Part shown: positions 42,166 through 54,629 of the stretch, piece by piece
How positions within the stretch are numbered: the stretch's first letter is position 1
How the letters are laid out: each line of letters begins with the position of its first letter
Source: Cymodocea nodosa
Lineage: Eukaryota > Streptophyta > Magnoliopsida > Alismatales > Cymodoceaceae
Direction of reading: 5' to 3'
Assembly: GCA_036874045.1 (NCBI GenBank)
Contig: CM072335.1
Span: 10,188,001 to 10,252,000, forward strand
Length of the DNA stretch: 64,000 bases
The notes under the pieces: model-generated
The model's database searches: none
Seen by the model: the letters and a program-made list of their open reading frames with translations, nothing else
What the model was told of the DNA's origin: nothing
Made by a program: the position numbers and the translations under genes

Positions 42166-43159
42166 AAATCAAACACTCACTAAGAGACGACCCTATTATT
42201 GATAATGGTTTCCAAAATTAATGTCAAGTATTGAATGACATCATGATCAAAATGAGCCATTATAATGTTGGTTGATATCGAAATGGTTGTATTCTATTAC
42301 TAAAGTTTTGTAACATCTTAACTTACAACAATTAGAGTACCAGGAAATGAGAAACGTTTAATATCCGTTGTGTCGTGATGTGATTTTAAGAGAGTTGTAA
42401 TCATTGCGAATGAGTTGAAATAATTGGATCTTCATTTACAAACTTTAAATAATCTAATTCAACAAGTTTCTAGTGTCAATTATCAATGTTTTCGATCTAT
42501 CTGTAATGATAAATTTAAAAATCTGTGTGCGACCATACCAACACAAAAGCACTGGATCTCATCAAAACTCCAAAGTAAATTGTGTTTGTGCGAGAGTAGT
42601 GCTAAGATGTGTGACCTCTTGGGAAGTCCTTGTGTTGCACTCCTTTTTGAATCATGGTAGCGATGTCTTTTTGTAAATCAAACACTCACTAAGAGACGAC
42701 CCTATTATTGATAATGGTTTCCAAAATTAATGTCAAATATTGAATGACATCATGATCAAAATGTTCTATTATAACGGTGGTTGATATCGAAAGGGTTGTA
42801 TTCTATTACTAAAATTTTGTAACATCTTAACTTACAACAATTAGAGTACTAGGAAATGAGAAACGTTTAATATCCGTTGTGTCGTGATGTTATTTTAAGA
42901 GAGTTGTAATCATTGCAAATGAGTTGAAATAATTGCATCTTCATTTACAAACTTTAAATAATCTAATTCAACAAGTTTCTAGTGTCAATTATCAATGTTT
43001 TCGATTCATCTGTAATGATAAATTTAAAAATCTATGTGCAACCATACCAACACAAAAGTAGTGGATTTCATCAGAACTTCAAAGTTAAATGTTTTTCGGT
43101 GAGAGTAGTACTAAGATGGGTGACCTCTTGAGAAGTACTTGTGTTGCACTCCTTTTTGC

Positions 43160-45300
43160 ATTATGTGGTTAATATCGAAAGGGTTGTATTTTATTACTAA
43201 AATTTTGTAACATCTTAACTTACAACGATTAGAGTACTAGGAAATGAGAAACGTTTAATATCTGTTGTGTCGTGACGTTATTTTAAGAGAGTTGTAATCA
43301 TTGCAAATGAGTTGTAATAATTGGATCTTCATTTACAAACTTTAAATAATCTAATTCAACAACTTTCTAGTGTGAATTATCAATGTTTTCGATCTGTCTA
43401 TAATGATAAATTTAGAAATGTGTGTGCGACCATACCAACACAAAAGCATTGGACCTTATTAGAACTATAAAGTTAAATGTGTTTGGGCGTGAGTAGTACT
43501 AAGATGGGTGTCCTCTTGGGAAGTCCTTGTGTTGCACTCCTTTTTGCATCATCGTAGGGTGGCCTTTTGTAAATCAAACAATCACTAAGAGCCGACCCTA
43601 TTATTGATAATGGTTTCCAAAATTAATGTCAAATATTGTATGACATCATGATCAAAATGTGCCATTATAACGTTGGTTGATATCGAAAGGGTCGTATTCT
43701 CTTACTAAAATTTTGTAACTTCTTAACTTCCAACCATTAGGGTACCATGAAATGCGAAACGTTTAATATCTGTTGTGTCGTGATGTTTTTTAAAAAGAGT
43801 TGTAATCTTTGAAAATGAGTTGAAATAATTGGATCTTCATTGACAAACCTTAAATAATCTAAGTCAACAACTTTCTAGTGTCAATTATCATAGTTTTCGA
43901 TCTTTCTGTAATGACAAATTTAGAGATGTGTGTGCAACCATACCAACACAAAAACACTAGATCTCATCAGATCTCCAAAGTTAAATGTGTTTGGGCGAGA
44001 GTAGTACTAAGATGGGTGACCTCTTGGGAAGTCCTTGTGTTGCACTCCTTTTTGCATCATGGTAGGATGGTCTTTTTGTAAATCAAACACACACTAAGAG
44101 ACGACCCTATTATTGATAATGGTTTCCAAAATTAATGTCAAATATTGAATGACATCATGATCAAAATGTGCCATTATAACGTTGGTTGATATCGAAAGGG
44201 TCGTATTCTATTACTAAAATTTTGTAACTTCTTAACTTCCAACAATTAGGGTACCATGAAATGCGAAACGTTTAATATCCGTTGTGTCGTGATGTTTTTT
44301 TAAAAGAGTCGTAATCTTTGAAAATGAGTTGAAATAATTGGATCTTCGTTCACAAACTTTAAATAATCTAATTCAACAAGTTTCTAGTGTCAATTATCAT
44401 AGTTTTCGATCTTTCTGTAATGATGAATTTAATAATGTGTGTGTGACCATACCAGCACAAAAGCGCTGGACCTCATCAGAACTCCAAAGTTAAATGTGTT
44501 TGGGCGAGATTTGTAATAAGGTGGGTGACCTCTTGGGAAGTCCTTGTGTTGCACTACTTTTTGCATCGTGGTAGGGAGGTCTTTTTGTAAATCAAACATC
44601 ACTAAGAGACGACCCTATTATTGATAATGGTTTCCAAAATTAATGTCAAATATTAAATGACATCATGATCAAAATGTTGCATTATAACGGTGGTTGATAT
44701 CGAAAGGGTTGTATTTTATTACTAAAATTTTGTAACATCTTAACTTACAACAATTAGAGTACCAGGAAATGAGAAACGTTTAATATCCGTTGTGTCGTGA
44801 TGTTATTTTCAGAGAGTTGTAATCATTGGAAATGAGTTGAAATAATTGGATCTTCATTGACAAACCTTAAATAATCTAATTCAACAAGTTTCTAGTGTCA
44901 ATTATCATAGTTTTCGATCTTTCTGTAATGATGAATTGAATATTATGTGTGCGACCATACCAACACAAAAGTACTGGATCTCATTAGAACTACAAAGTTA
45001 AATGTGTTTTGGCGAGAGTAGTACTAAAATGGGTGACCTCTTGGGAAGTCCTTGTGTTGATATCGAAAGGGTTGTATTCTCTTAATAAAATTTTGTAACT
45101 TCTTAACTTCCAACAATTAGGGTACGATGAAATGTGAAACGTTTAATATCCGTTGTATCGTGATGTTTTTTTAAAAGAGTTGTAATTTTTGAAAATGGGT
45201 TGAAATAATTGGATATTCATTGACAAACTTTAAGTAATCTAATTCAACAAGTTTTAGTGTCAATTATCATAGTTTTCGATCCTTCTTAACTTACGACAAT
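43160..45300 (+). repeat. Rearranged satellite units, one without any 5S-like segment
   Basis: At about 43164 the sequence after a T-run (gcattatg) jumps to mid-spacer (tggttaatatcg). At about 45058 a 5S-like segment ending gtgttg jumps to gatatcgaaag in the mid-spacer. At about 45283 late spacer (ttttcgatc) jumps to cttcttaacttacg. The stretch between the last two junctions is therefore a spacer-only unit of about 225 bp. 5S-like copies in this stretch begin near 43428, 43930, 44440 and 44948. Confidence 0.8.
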
Positions 45301-46115
45301 TACAATACCATGAAATGAGAAACGTTTAATATCGGTTGTGTCGTGATGGTTTTTTAAGAGAGTTGTAATCATTACAAATGAGTTGAAATAAATGGATCTT
45401 CTTTTACAAGCTTTAAATAATCTAATTCAACAAGTTTATAGTGTGAATTATCAAAAATTTTGATCTTTCTGTAATGACAAATTTAGAAATGTGTGTGCGA
45501 CCATACCAACACAAAAACATTGGATCTCATTAGGACTCCAAAGTTAAATGTGTTTGGGCGAGAGTAGTACTAAGATGGGTGACCTCTTGGGAAGTCCTTG
45601 TGTTGCACTCCTTTTTGCATCATGGTAGGATGGTCTTTTTGTAAATCAAACACACACTAAGAGACGACCCGATTATTGATATCGGTTTCCAAAATTAAAG
45701 TCAAATGTTGAATGACAACATGATCAAAATGTGCCATTATAACGTTGGTTGATATCGAAAGGGTAGTACTCTCTTACTAAAATCTTGTAACATCTTAACT
45801 TACAACAATTAGAGTACCATGAAATGAGAAACATTTTATATCCGTTGTGTCGTGATGTTTTTTTAAGAGAGTTGTAATCATTGCAAATGAGTTGAAATAA
45901 ATGGATCTTCATTTACAAACTTTAAATAATCTAATTCAACAAGTTTCTAGTGTGAATTATCATACTTTTCGATCTTTTTGTAATGACAAATTTAGAAATG
46001 TGTGTGCGACCATACCGACACCAAAGCACGGGATCTCATTAGAAGACCAAAGTTAAATGTGTTTGGGCGAGAGTAGTACTAAGATGGGTGACCTCTTGAG
46101 ATGTCTTTGTGTTGC

Positions 46116-46235
46116 AATTCAACAAGTTTCTAGAGTGAATTATCATAGTTTTCGATCTTTATGTAATGACAAATTTAGAAATGAGTGTGCGACCATACCA
46201 ACACAAAGGCACTGGCTCTCATGGTAGGATGGCCT
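46116..46235 (+). repeat. Doubly cut mini-unit carrying a 5S start only (copy 2)
   Basis: Same two junctions as the mini-unit near 42.04-42.17 kb: gttgc joined to aattcaacaag, and ggctctcat joined to ggtaggatgg. Shared junctions at matching bases are strong evidence of duplication of a longer segment. Small differences (cgagtgtgc against cgagtgtcc type changes, gtttc against ctttc) show later divergence. Confidence 0.85.
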
Positions 46236-46349
46236 TTTGTAAATCAAACACTCACTAAGAGACGACCCTATTATTGATAATGGTTTCCAAAATTAATGTC
46301 AAGTATTGAATGACATCATGATCAAAATGAGCCATTATAACGTTGGTTG

Positions 46350-49300
46350 ATATCGAAAGGGTTGTATTCTATTACTAAAATTTTGTAACATCTTAACTTA
46401 CGACAATTAGAATACCATGAAATGAGAAACGTTTAATATCCGTTGTGTCGTGATGTTTTTTTAAGAGAGTTGTAATCATTGCAAATGAGTTGAAATAAAT
46501 GGATATTCATTTACAAACTTTAAATAATCTAATTCAACAAGTTTCTAGTGTGAATTATCATAGTTTTTGATCTTTCTGTATTGACAAATTTAGAAATGTG
46601 TGTGCGACCATACCAACACAAAAGCACTGGATCTCGTCAGAACTCCAACGTTAAATGTGTTTGGGCGGGAGTAGTACTAAGATGCGTGACCTCTTGGGAA
46701 GTCCTTGTGTTGCACTCCTTTTTGCATCATGGTAGGATGGTCCTTTTGTAAATCGAACACTCACTAAGAGACGACCCTATTATTGATAATGGTTTCCAAA
46801 ATTAATGTCAAATGTTGAATGACATCATGATCACAATGTGCCATAATAACGTTAGTTGATATCGAAAGGTTTGTATTCTCTTACTAAAATTTTGTAACAT
46901 CTTAACTTACAACAATTAGAGTACCATGAAATGAGAAACGTTTAATGTCCGTTGTGTCGTGCTGTTTTTTTAAGAGAGTTGTAATCATTGCAAATGAGTT
47001 GAAATAATTGGAACTTTATTTACAAACTTTAAATAATCCAATTCAACAAGTTTCTAGAGTGAATTATCATAGTTTTCGATCTTTTTGTAATGACAAATTT
47101 AGAAATGTGTGTGCGACCATACCAACACGAAAGCACTGGATCTTGTCAGAACTCTAACGTTAAATGTGTTTGTGCGAGAGTAGTACTAAGATGGGTGACC
47201 TCTTGGGAAGTCCTTGTGTTGCACTCCTTTTTGCATCATGGTAGGATGGTCCTTTTGTAAATCGAACACTCACTAAGAGACGACCCTATTATTGATAATG
47301 GTTTCCAAAATTAATGTCAAATATTGAATGACATCATGATCAAAATGTGCCGTTATAACGGTGGTTGATATCGAAAGGGTTTTATTCTCTTACTAAAATT
47401 TTGTAACATCTTAACTTACAACAATTAGAGTACCATGAAATGAGAAACGTTTAATATCTGGTGTGTCGTGCTATTTTTTTAAGACAGTTGTAATCATTGC
47501 AAATGAGTTGAAATAATTGGATCTTTATTTACAAACTTTAAATAATGCAATTCAACAAATTTCTAGTGGAATTATCATAGTTTTCGATCTTTATGTAATG
47601 ACAAATTTAGAAATGTATTTGCGACCATACCAACACGAAAGCATCGGATCTCATCAGAACTCCAAAGTTAAATGTGTTTGGGCGAGAGTAGTACCTAGAT
47701 GGGTCACCTCTTGGGAAGTCCTTTTGTTGCACTCCATTTTGCAACATGGTAGGATGGTCTTTTTGTAAATCAAACTCTCACTAAGTGACGACCCTATTAT
47801 TGATAATGGTTTCCAAAATTAATGACATATATTGAATGACATCATGATCAAAATGTGCCATTATAACGGTGGTTGATATCGAAAGGGTTGTATTCTCTTA
47901 CTAAAATTTTGTAACATCTTAACTTACAACAATTAGAGTACCATGAAATGAAAAACGTTTAATATATGTTGTGTCGTGCTGTTTTTTTAAGAGAGTTGTA
48001 ATCATTGTAAATGAGTTGAAATAATTTGTTCTTTATTTACAAACTTTAAATAATCCAATTCAACAAGTTTCTAGTGTGAATTATCATAGTTTTCGATCTT
48101 TCTGTAATGACAAATTTAGAAATGTGTGTGCGACCATACCAACACAAAAGCACTAGATCTCATCATAACTCCAAAGTTAAATGTGTTTGGGCGAGAGTAG
48201 TGCTAAGATGGGTTGCCTCTCGGGAAATCCTTGTGTTGCACTCCATTTTGCATCATGGTAGGATGGTCTTTTTGCAAATCAAACTCTCACTAAGAGACGA
48301 CTCCAATATTGATAATGGTTTCAAAAATTAATGACATATATTGAATGACATCATGATCAAAATGTGCCATTATAACGGTGGTCAATATCGAAAGGGTTGT
48401 ATTCTCTTACTAAAATTTTGGAACATCTTAACTTATAACAATTAGAGTACCATGAAGTGAGAAACGTTTAATATCTGGTTTGTCGTGGTATTTTTTAAGA
48501 AAGTTGTAATCAATGCAAATGAGTTGAAATAATTGGATCTTTATTTACAAACTTTAAATAATCCAATTCAACAAGTTTCTAGTGTGAATTATCATAGTTT
48601 TCGATCTTTCTGTAATGACAAATTTTGAAATGTGCGTGCAACCATACCAACACAAAATCACTGGATCTCATTAGAATTCAAAAGTTAAATGTGTTTGGGC
48701 GAGAGTAGTACTAAGATGGGTGACCTCTTGGGAAGTCCTTGTGTTGCACTCCTTTTTTCATCATGGTAGGATGGTCTTTTTGTAAATCAAACTCTCACTA
48801 AGAGACGACCCTATTATTGATAATGGTTTCCCAAATTTGTGTCATATATTGAATGACATGATGATCAAAATGTGCCATTATAACGGTGGTTGATATCGAA
48901 AGGGTTGTATTCTATTACTAAAATTTTGTAAAATCTTAACTTACAACAATTAGAGTACCATGAAATGAGGAACGTTTAATATCCGTTGTGTCGTGTTTTT
49001 TTGAGAGAGTTGAAATTATTGTAAATGAGTTGAAATAATTCGATCTTCATTTACAAACTTTAAATAATCCAATTGAACAAGTTTCTAGTGTGAATTATCA
49101 TAGTTTTCGATCTTTATGTAATGACAAATTTAAAAATGTGTGCGCGAGCATACCAACACAAAGCACTAGATCTCATCAGAACTCTAAAGTTAAATGTGTT
49201 GGGCGAGAGTAGTACTAAGATGGGTCACCTCTTGGGAAGTCCTTTTGTTGCACTCCATTTTGCATCATGGTAGGATGGTCTTTTTGTAATTGAAACTCTC

Positions 49301-52278
49301 ATTAAGAGACGACCCTATTAATGATAATGGTTTCCAAAATTAATGTCATATATTGAATGACATCATGATCAAAATGTGCCATTATAATTGTTGTCGATAT
49401 CGAAAGGGTTGTATTCTCTTACTAAAATTTTGTTACATCTTAGCTTACAACAATTAGAGTACCATGAAATGAGAAACGTTTAATATCCATTGTGTCGTGA
49501 TGTTTTTTTGAGGAAGTTGTAATCATTTCAAATGAGTTGAAATAATTGGATCTTCATTTACAAACTTTAAATAAACCAATTCAACAAGTTTTTAGTGTGA
49601 ATTATCATAGTTTTCGATCTTTCTGTAATGACAAATTTAGAATTGTGTGTGCGAGTGTACCAACACAAAAGCACTGGATCTCATCAGAACTCCAAAGTTA
49701 AATGTGTTTGGGCGAGAGTAGTACTAAGATGGGTCACCTCTTGGGAAGTCCTTTTGTTGCACTCCATTTTGCATCATGGTAGGATGGTCTTTTTGTAAAT
49801 GAAACTCTCACTAAGAGACGACCCTATTAATGATAATGGTTTCCAAAATTAATGTCATATATTGAATGACATCATGATCAAAATGTGACATTATAACGGT
49901 GGTCGATATCGAAAGGGTTGTATTCTCTTACTAAAATTTTGTAACATCTTTACTTACAACAATTAGAGTACCATGAAGTGAGAAACGTTTAATATCTGTT
50001 TTGTCGTGGTGTTTTTTTAAGAAAGTTGTAATCAATGCAAATGAGTTGAAATAATTGGATCTTTATTTACAAACATTAAATAATCCAATTCAACAAGTTT
50101 CTAGTGTGAATTATCATAGTTTTCGATCTTTCTGTAATGACAAATTTAGAAATGTGTGTGCAACCATACCAACACAAAACCACTGGATCTCATCAGAACT
50201 CCAAAGTTAAATGTGTTTGGGCCAGAGTAGTACTAAGATAGTTGACCTCTTGGGAAGTCCTTGTGTTGCACTCCATTTTGCATCATGGTAGGATGGTCTT
50301 TTTGTAAATAAAACTCTCACTAGGAGACGACTCCATTATTGATAATGGTTTCAAAAATTAATGTCATATATTGAATGACATCATGATCAAAATGTGCGAT
50401 TATAATGGTGGTCAATATCGAAAGGGTTGTATTCTCTTACTAAAATTTTGTAACATCTTAACTTACAACAATTAGAGTACCATGAAATGAGAAAGGTTTA
50501 ATATCTGTTGTGTCGTGGTGTTTTTTTAAGAAAGTTGTAATCAATGCAAATGATTTGAAATAATTGGATCTTTATTTACAAACTTTGAATAATCCTATTC
50601 AACAAGTTTCTAGTGTGAATTATCATAGTTTTCGATCTTTCTATAATGACAAATTTAGAAATGTGCGGGCAACCATACCAACACAAAATCACTGGATTTC
50701 ATCAAAACTCCAAAGTTAAATGTGTTTGGGCTAGAGTAGTATTAAGATGGGTGACCTTTTGGCAAGTCCTTGTGTTGCACTGCTTTTTACGTCATGGTAG
50801 GATGGTCTTTTTGTAAATCAAACTCTCACTAAGAGACGACCCTATTATTGATAATGGTTTCCAAAATTAATGTCATATATTGAATGACATCATGATCAAA
50901 ATGTGCCATTATAACGGTGGTTGATATCGAAAGGGTTGTATTGTCTTACTAAAATTTTGTAACATCTTAACTTACAACAATTATAGTACCATGAAATGAG
51001 AAACGTTTAATATACGTTGTGTCGTGGTGTGTTTTTAAGAGAGTTGTAATCATTGCAAATGAGTTGAAATAATTGGATATTTATTTAGAAACTTTGAATA
51101 ATCCAATTCAACAACTTTCTAGTGTGAATTATCATAGTTTTCGATCTTTCTGTAGTGACAAATTTAGAAATGTGTGTGCGACCATACCAATACAAAAGCA
51201 TTGGATCTCATTAGAACTCTAAAGTTAAATGTGTTTAGGCAAGAGTAGTACTAAGATGGGTGACCTCTTTGGAAGTCCTTGTGTTGCACTCCTTTTTGCG
51301 TCATGGTAGGATGGTCTTTTTGTAAATGAAACTCTCACTAAGAGACGACCCTGTTATTGATAATGGTTTCCAAAATTAATGTCATATATTGAATGACATC
51401 ATGATCAAAATGTGCCATTATAACGGTAGTTGATATCGAAAGGGTTGTATTTTATTACTAAAATTTTATGTCTTAACTTACAACAATCTAAGTACCATGA
51501 AATGAGAAACGTTTAATATCCCTAGTGTCGTACTGTTTTTTTAAGAGTTGTAATCATTGGAAATGAGTTGAAATAATTGGATCTTTATTTACAAACTTTA
51601 AATAATCCAATTCAACTAGTTTCTAATTTGAATTACCATAGTTTTCGATCATTCAGTAATGACAAATTTAAGAATGTGGGTGCGATCATACCAACACATA
51701 AGAACTGCATCCCATCAGAACTCCCAAGTTAAAGGTGTTTGGGTGAGAGTTGTACTGAGATGGGTGACCTTTTGTTGCACTACTTTTTGCATCATGGTAG
51801 GATGGTCTTTTTGTAAATCAAACTTTCACTAAGAGACGACCCTACTACTGATAATTGTTTCCAAAATTAATGCCATATATTGAATGACATCACAATCAAC
51901 ATGTGCTATTATAACGGTGGTTGATTTCGTAAGGGTTGTATTCTCATACTAAAATTTTGTAACATCTTAACTTACAACAGTCAGTGTACCATTAAATGAG
52001 AAATGTTTAATATCCTTTGTACCGTGTTGTTTTTTTAAGAGATTTGTAATGATTGCAAATGAGTTGTAATAATTGGATCTTTATTTACAAACTTTAAATA
52101 ATCCAATTCTACTAGTTTCTAGTGTGAATTAAAATAGTTTTCTATCTTTCTGAATTGACAAATTCAAAAATGTGGGTGTGACCATACCAACACAAATGCA
52201 TTAAATCTCATCAAAAGTCCAAAGTTAAATGTGTTTGGGCGAGAGTAGTACTAAGATGGGTGACCTCTTTGGAAGTCC
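46350..52278 (+). repeat. Diverged type B satellite up to the retroelement
   Basis: About twelve units with 5S-like copies near 46603, 47112, 47620, 48129, 48640, 49140, 49650, 50160, 50670, 51177, 51677 and 52178. A further spacer form appears here: cgtgctg, aactctcac, caagtttctagtgtgaattatc and atgacaaatttagaaatg. The period stays close to 508 bp, but single-base differences between neighbours are more numerous than in the left half. In several units the first T-run is cut to four T. The last 5S-like copy is broken by the retroelement at about gene position 100. Confidence 0.88.
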
Positions 52279-52362
52279 ATTAACTTTCTTGATTTAAGGC
52301 TCAAGTTGGTTTAATGCTTTTAGAATGTTTAAAATCAAATAGGTTGAAAAATCTAAGGTAAG
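52279..52362 (+). other. Leader stretch before gag
   Basis: Non-satellite sequence between the last satellite unit and the start of the gag region. It is AT-rich and holds no recognisable LTR or tRNA primer-binding site. It probably belongs to the retroelement leader, but this is inferred only from position. Confidence 0.5.
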
Positions 52363-53310
52363 ATGGCTACTGGAAATGGTAATTTTTCTTTATATGAAGT
52401 CCAAAATCTTAATCGTCCTCCTTTATTTGATGGAATACATTTTGAATATTGGAAATATAGGATGACTGTTTTTCTTCAAAGTATAGATCATAAGTTGTGG
52501 TTCATGATTTCTAAACCATATACTCCGTTAACTACTCCTTATAATACTTGGACAATTACTGAAAAAGAAAATGAAACTATGAATGCTAAGGGCTTAAATA
52601 TTTTATTTTGTGCATTGAGTTATGAACAGTTCAGTAAAGTGTCAGCATGTAAATCTGCTTATGAGGTGTGGCATGCATTAGAAGATTCACATGAAGGTAC
52701 TTCTCAAGTTAAAGAGACAAAAATAAACATGTTGATTCATAAGTATGAACTCTTTAAGATGCATGAAGATAAAAATATTTCTGAGATGTTTTCCAGATTT
52801 CTTGATATCATAAACTCTTTAAAATGTTTAGGAAAGAATTTTGAACAGAAGGATTTGGTGAGGAAAATTCTCAGATCCCTAAGTTCTAAATGGTCTCAGA
52901 AAGTAACATCAATTGAGGAATCACGAGATTTAAATGTTTATACTATGAATGAACTTATAGGAAATTTAACAGCTTATGAAGTTCAATTAAATGAATCACT
53001 GAGTCACAACAAACTAAAAATGAAGAAATAAATAGCCTTCAAAATTAATTTAGATTCTGATATATCTACTGATTCTGACGAGGATTTGATTTTGCTGACT
53101 AGGAAATTCAAGAAAGTATGGAAAGCTAGGAAACAGCAAAGGAACAAAAATGATAAACCCTCAACGTCAAAATCATTGAATGACAAGAATTCTTCATCCA
53201 GAAAGTATGTATGTTACAACTATAAGAAACCTAGACATCTTTCTCCAGATTGTCCTATGAGGAAAAATGAAAAGCAAAGTAGGACAAATCAGAAGAAGAC
53301 GGCTTAGAAA
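52363..53310 (+). other. gag region of the retroelement fossil (capsid-like and zinc-knuckle-like parts)
   Basis: The first part reads like the copia gag capsid domain common in plants: RPPLFDG, YWKYRM and FLQS near its start, then a helical segment with YEVWHALED, KINMLIHKYELF, MFSRFLDIINSLK and KILRSLSSKW. These words match the UBN2-type gag family. A basic stretch with a zinc-knuckle-like motif (around YNYKKPRHLSPDCP) follows at about 53.2 kb. Known role: forms the virus-like particle shell and packages the RNA. It is a fossil fragment, so no product is proposed. Confidence 0.85.
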
Positions 53311-53339
53311 ACTCAGAAAAAGTTTTACAAGAAAAAGGC

Positions 53340-54620
53340 TTTGAAGGTCACTTGGGATGACACGTCTGAAGAGTTTGAATCTGAGGAATCAACATCAAAA
53401 TCTTCACATTCAGAAGGAGAACAAGAGTTAGAAGACGTTGCTCATGTCTACTTCATGGCAGATGAGTCTGAGGTAATATCTGATCCTGAAAGTCATTCAG
53501 ATTTCAACTTTGATGAATTATTATGTGCTTATCATGCATTATTACAAAAACTTAAAGTATGTAAACTGGAAAATAAGAATATTAGAAAATCTTCATCCAT
53601 TATGGAAGAAGAAAATTGTTTCCTCTCTACTACTTTAGAAAAGTTTAAATGTGATAATGAAAATCATGTTAGAGATTTGCAAAAATTTAGATTTAATGAA
53701 TGTATCTTGCATGAACAAATACAGAATATAAATGCTGAAAAATTAAAGATAGAATCTGAAAATGAAATGTTGAGAAACAATATAAATGAACTTGAATTAG
53801 AGATAGATAAATTAAAACTAAGAGAGCAAGATTTAAATTCTACCTTTGAGAAATGGAATTTAAGTCAAACTAAGTTAGACAAACTAACTAGTACCCCTGC
53901 GGTGTCTTATAAATTTGGCTTAGGATTTGATTATCCTGAATATCCTGAATCTCAAGCCAATAAAGGATTTATTAGTTGCAGTTCAAGTAAATCTATGACT
54001 AAAATTCCTTTTATTATGAAACAAGGTAATAAATATGTAGAAGTAGGTACTTCAAGGGATGAATCATGCAGTAATAATATAAATCAATGTGATTTGTCAA
54101 ATTGTACTTCTAACATGACTATAAATGTTTCTTAAATTCTTGTTTCTTGTTCTAGAAATTCAGTTTCTAATGTTTCTAAAATTTCAGACAATTATAGTAA
54201 ACTGAAAATTCAGAAACCTGAGCATGTAATTCAATACACTGGTATTAGACCAATTACTCATTCTGCATGTGATAAAACAAAAATTCTTGTGCAGAAAAGG
54301 ATTTTGTATGTACGGAAAGTGTTAATACAAGTACAAAATCTTGGTATGAACTTAAAGAATTGTATAAGCATGACCAAAATAAATTAACATCTGATAAAAA
54401 TATGTTTGGTCTTGATTGTACTACATCTGAAAACAAAAAGAATGATTGCAAAAGCAATAATGTTATATGTGAGTATGAAGCTAATGATAAATCAATAGTA
54501 CTTACAACTAATAAGAATATAAATGATAATGTTAAACTATTTTTAAACAAAAAGAAGAAATATACGTTTAATGAACTTGGTCCTCAACAACATTGGGTAC
54601 CAAGAAAAAGTTTTTCTTAA
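53340..54620 (+). other. Acidic, coiled-coil gag extension of the retroelement fossil
   Basis: An acidic stretch (EEFESEESTSKSSHSEGEQ) is followed by a long, heptad-rich, charged segment with repeated Leu, Lys and Glu (around ENEMLRNNINELELEIDKLK). This is the appearance of the extended gag of Sireviruses, which is known to contain coiled coils and in some members to bind dynein light chain. Low-complexity Asn/Lys-rich sequence fills the rest up to the protease. Confidence 0.65.
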
Positions 54621-54629
54621 TTTGTGTTG

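Larger units (their letters stand above)
38600..46350 (+). repeat. Older higher-order duplication, about 3.65-4.1 kb per copy
   Basis: Copy 1 (about 38.6-42.27 kb) and copy 2 (about 42.27-46.35 kb) share rare variants in the same order: gatgtgatttta near 38728 and 42378; a unit with cgaatttaaaaatctgtg-type start near 38865 and 42515; cagatctccaaag near 40438 and 43967; atcaaaaattttgatc near 41372 and 45449; and a doubly cut unit near 42041-42147 and 46116-46219. The shift changes from 3,650 to about 3,530, then about 4,030-4,085. The copies have therefore gained and lost material, including about one whole unit, since duplication. They are visibly less alike than the 3,052-bp pair, so this event looks older. 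Confidence 0.85.
1..52278 (+). repeat. 5S rDNA-derived satellite array, left part (about 108 units of ~509 bp)
   Basis: A head-to-tail tandem array of a unit of about 508-509 bp. The same landmarks (gagaaacgttt, ttgatatcgaaag, ttttcgatctt, gggtgacctc) recur at this spacing throughout. Each unit has a 5S rRNA-like segment of about 119 bp, a T-run just after it, and an AT-rich spacer of about 390 bp. All units face the same way. Regular 5S-like copies begin near 458, 967, 1476, 1985, 2494, 3002, 3511, 4019, 4527 and so on up to 13174; an incomplete copy opens the window. Known plant 5S rDNA has the same plan: a gene of about 120 bp, a T-run terminator and a spacer of variable length. No copy equals the canonical gene, so I infer a satellite derived from 5S rDNA. 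The alternative, a decaying but partly active 5S locus, cannot be excluded from sequence alone. Confidence 0.95.

Noticed and set aside
36551-45912. Minus-strand open frames of about 62-64 residues at 36551-36745 and 45724-45912
   Set aside because: They are reverse readings of the satellite spacer and appear only where chance variants remove stops.
1933-48331. About 40 similar open frames of 60-85 residues on the + strand (for example 1933-2136, 6509-6712, 24070-24273)
   Set aside because: They are the same frame through the 5S-like segment and its flanks in successive units, mostly with non-ATG starts. They track the repeat, open and close with random unit variants, and have no protein likeness I know.
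1-52278. The unit as a tandem Cassandra-type TRIM element, which also carries 5S-like sequence in its LTRs
   Set aside because: I see no primer-binding site, purine tract or TG...CA LTR limits in the unit. The nearest match, tggttgatatcgaaag, is a poor fit to the initiator-Met site. The 5S gene, T-run and spacer layout is explained by 5S rDNA itself. A library search could still overturn this.
1-52278. Functional 5S rDNA cluster
   Set aside because: No copy has the canonical box A or gene ends, no -28 TATA-like element is seen, and the shared changes hit paired regions of the RNA.
1-52278. CRISPR array, because of the regular repeats
   Set aside because: Repeat and spacer are both conserved, the period is 509 bp, and the context is plant nuclear DNA.
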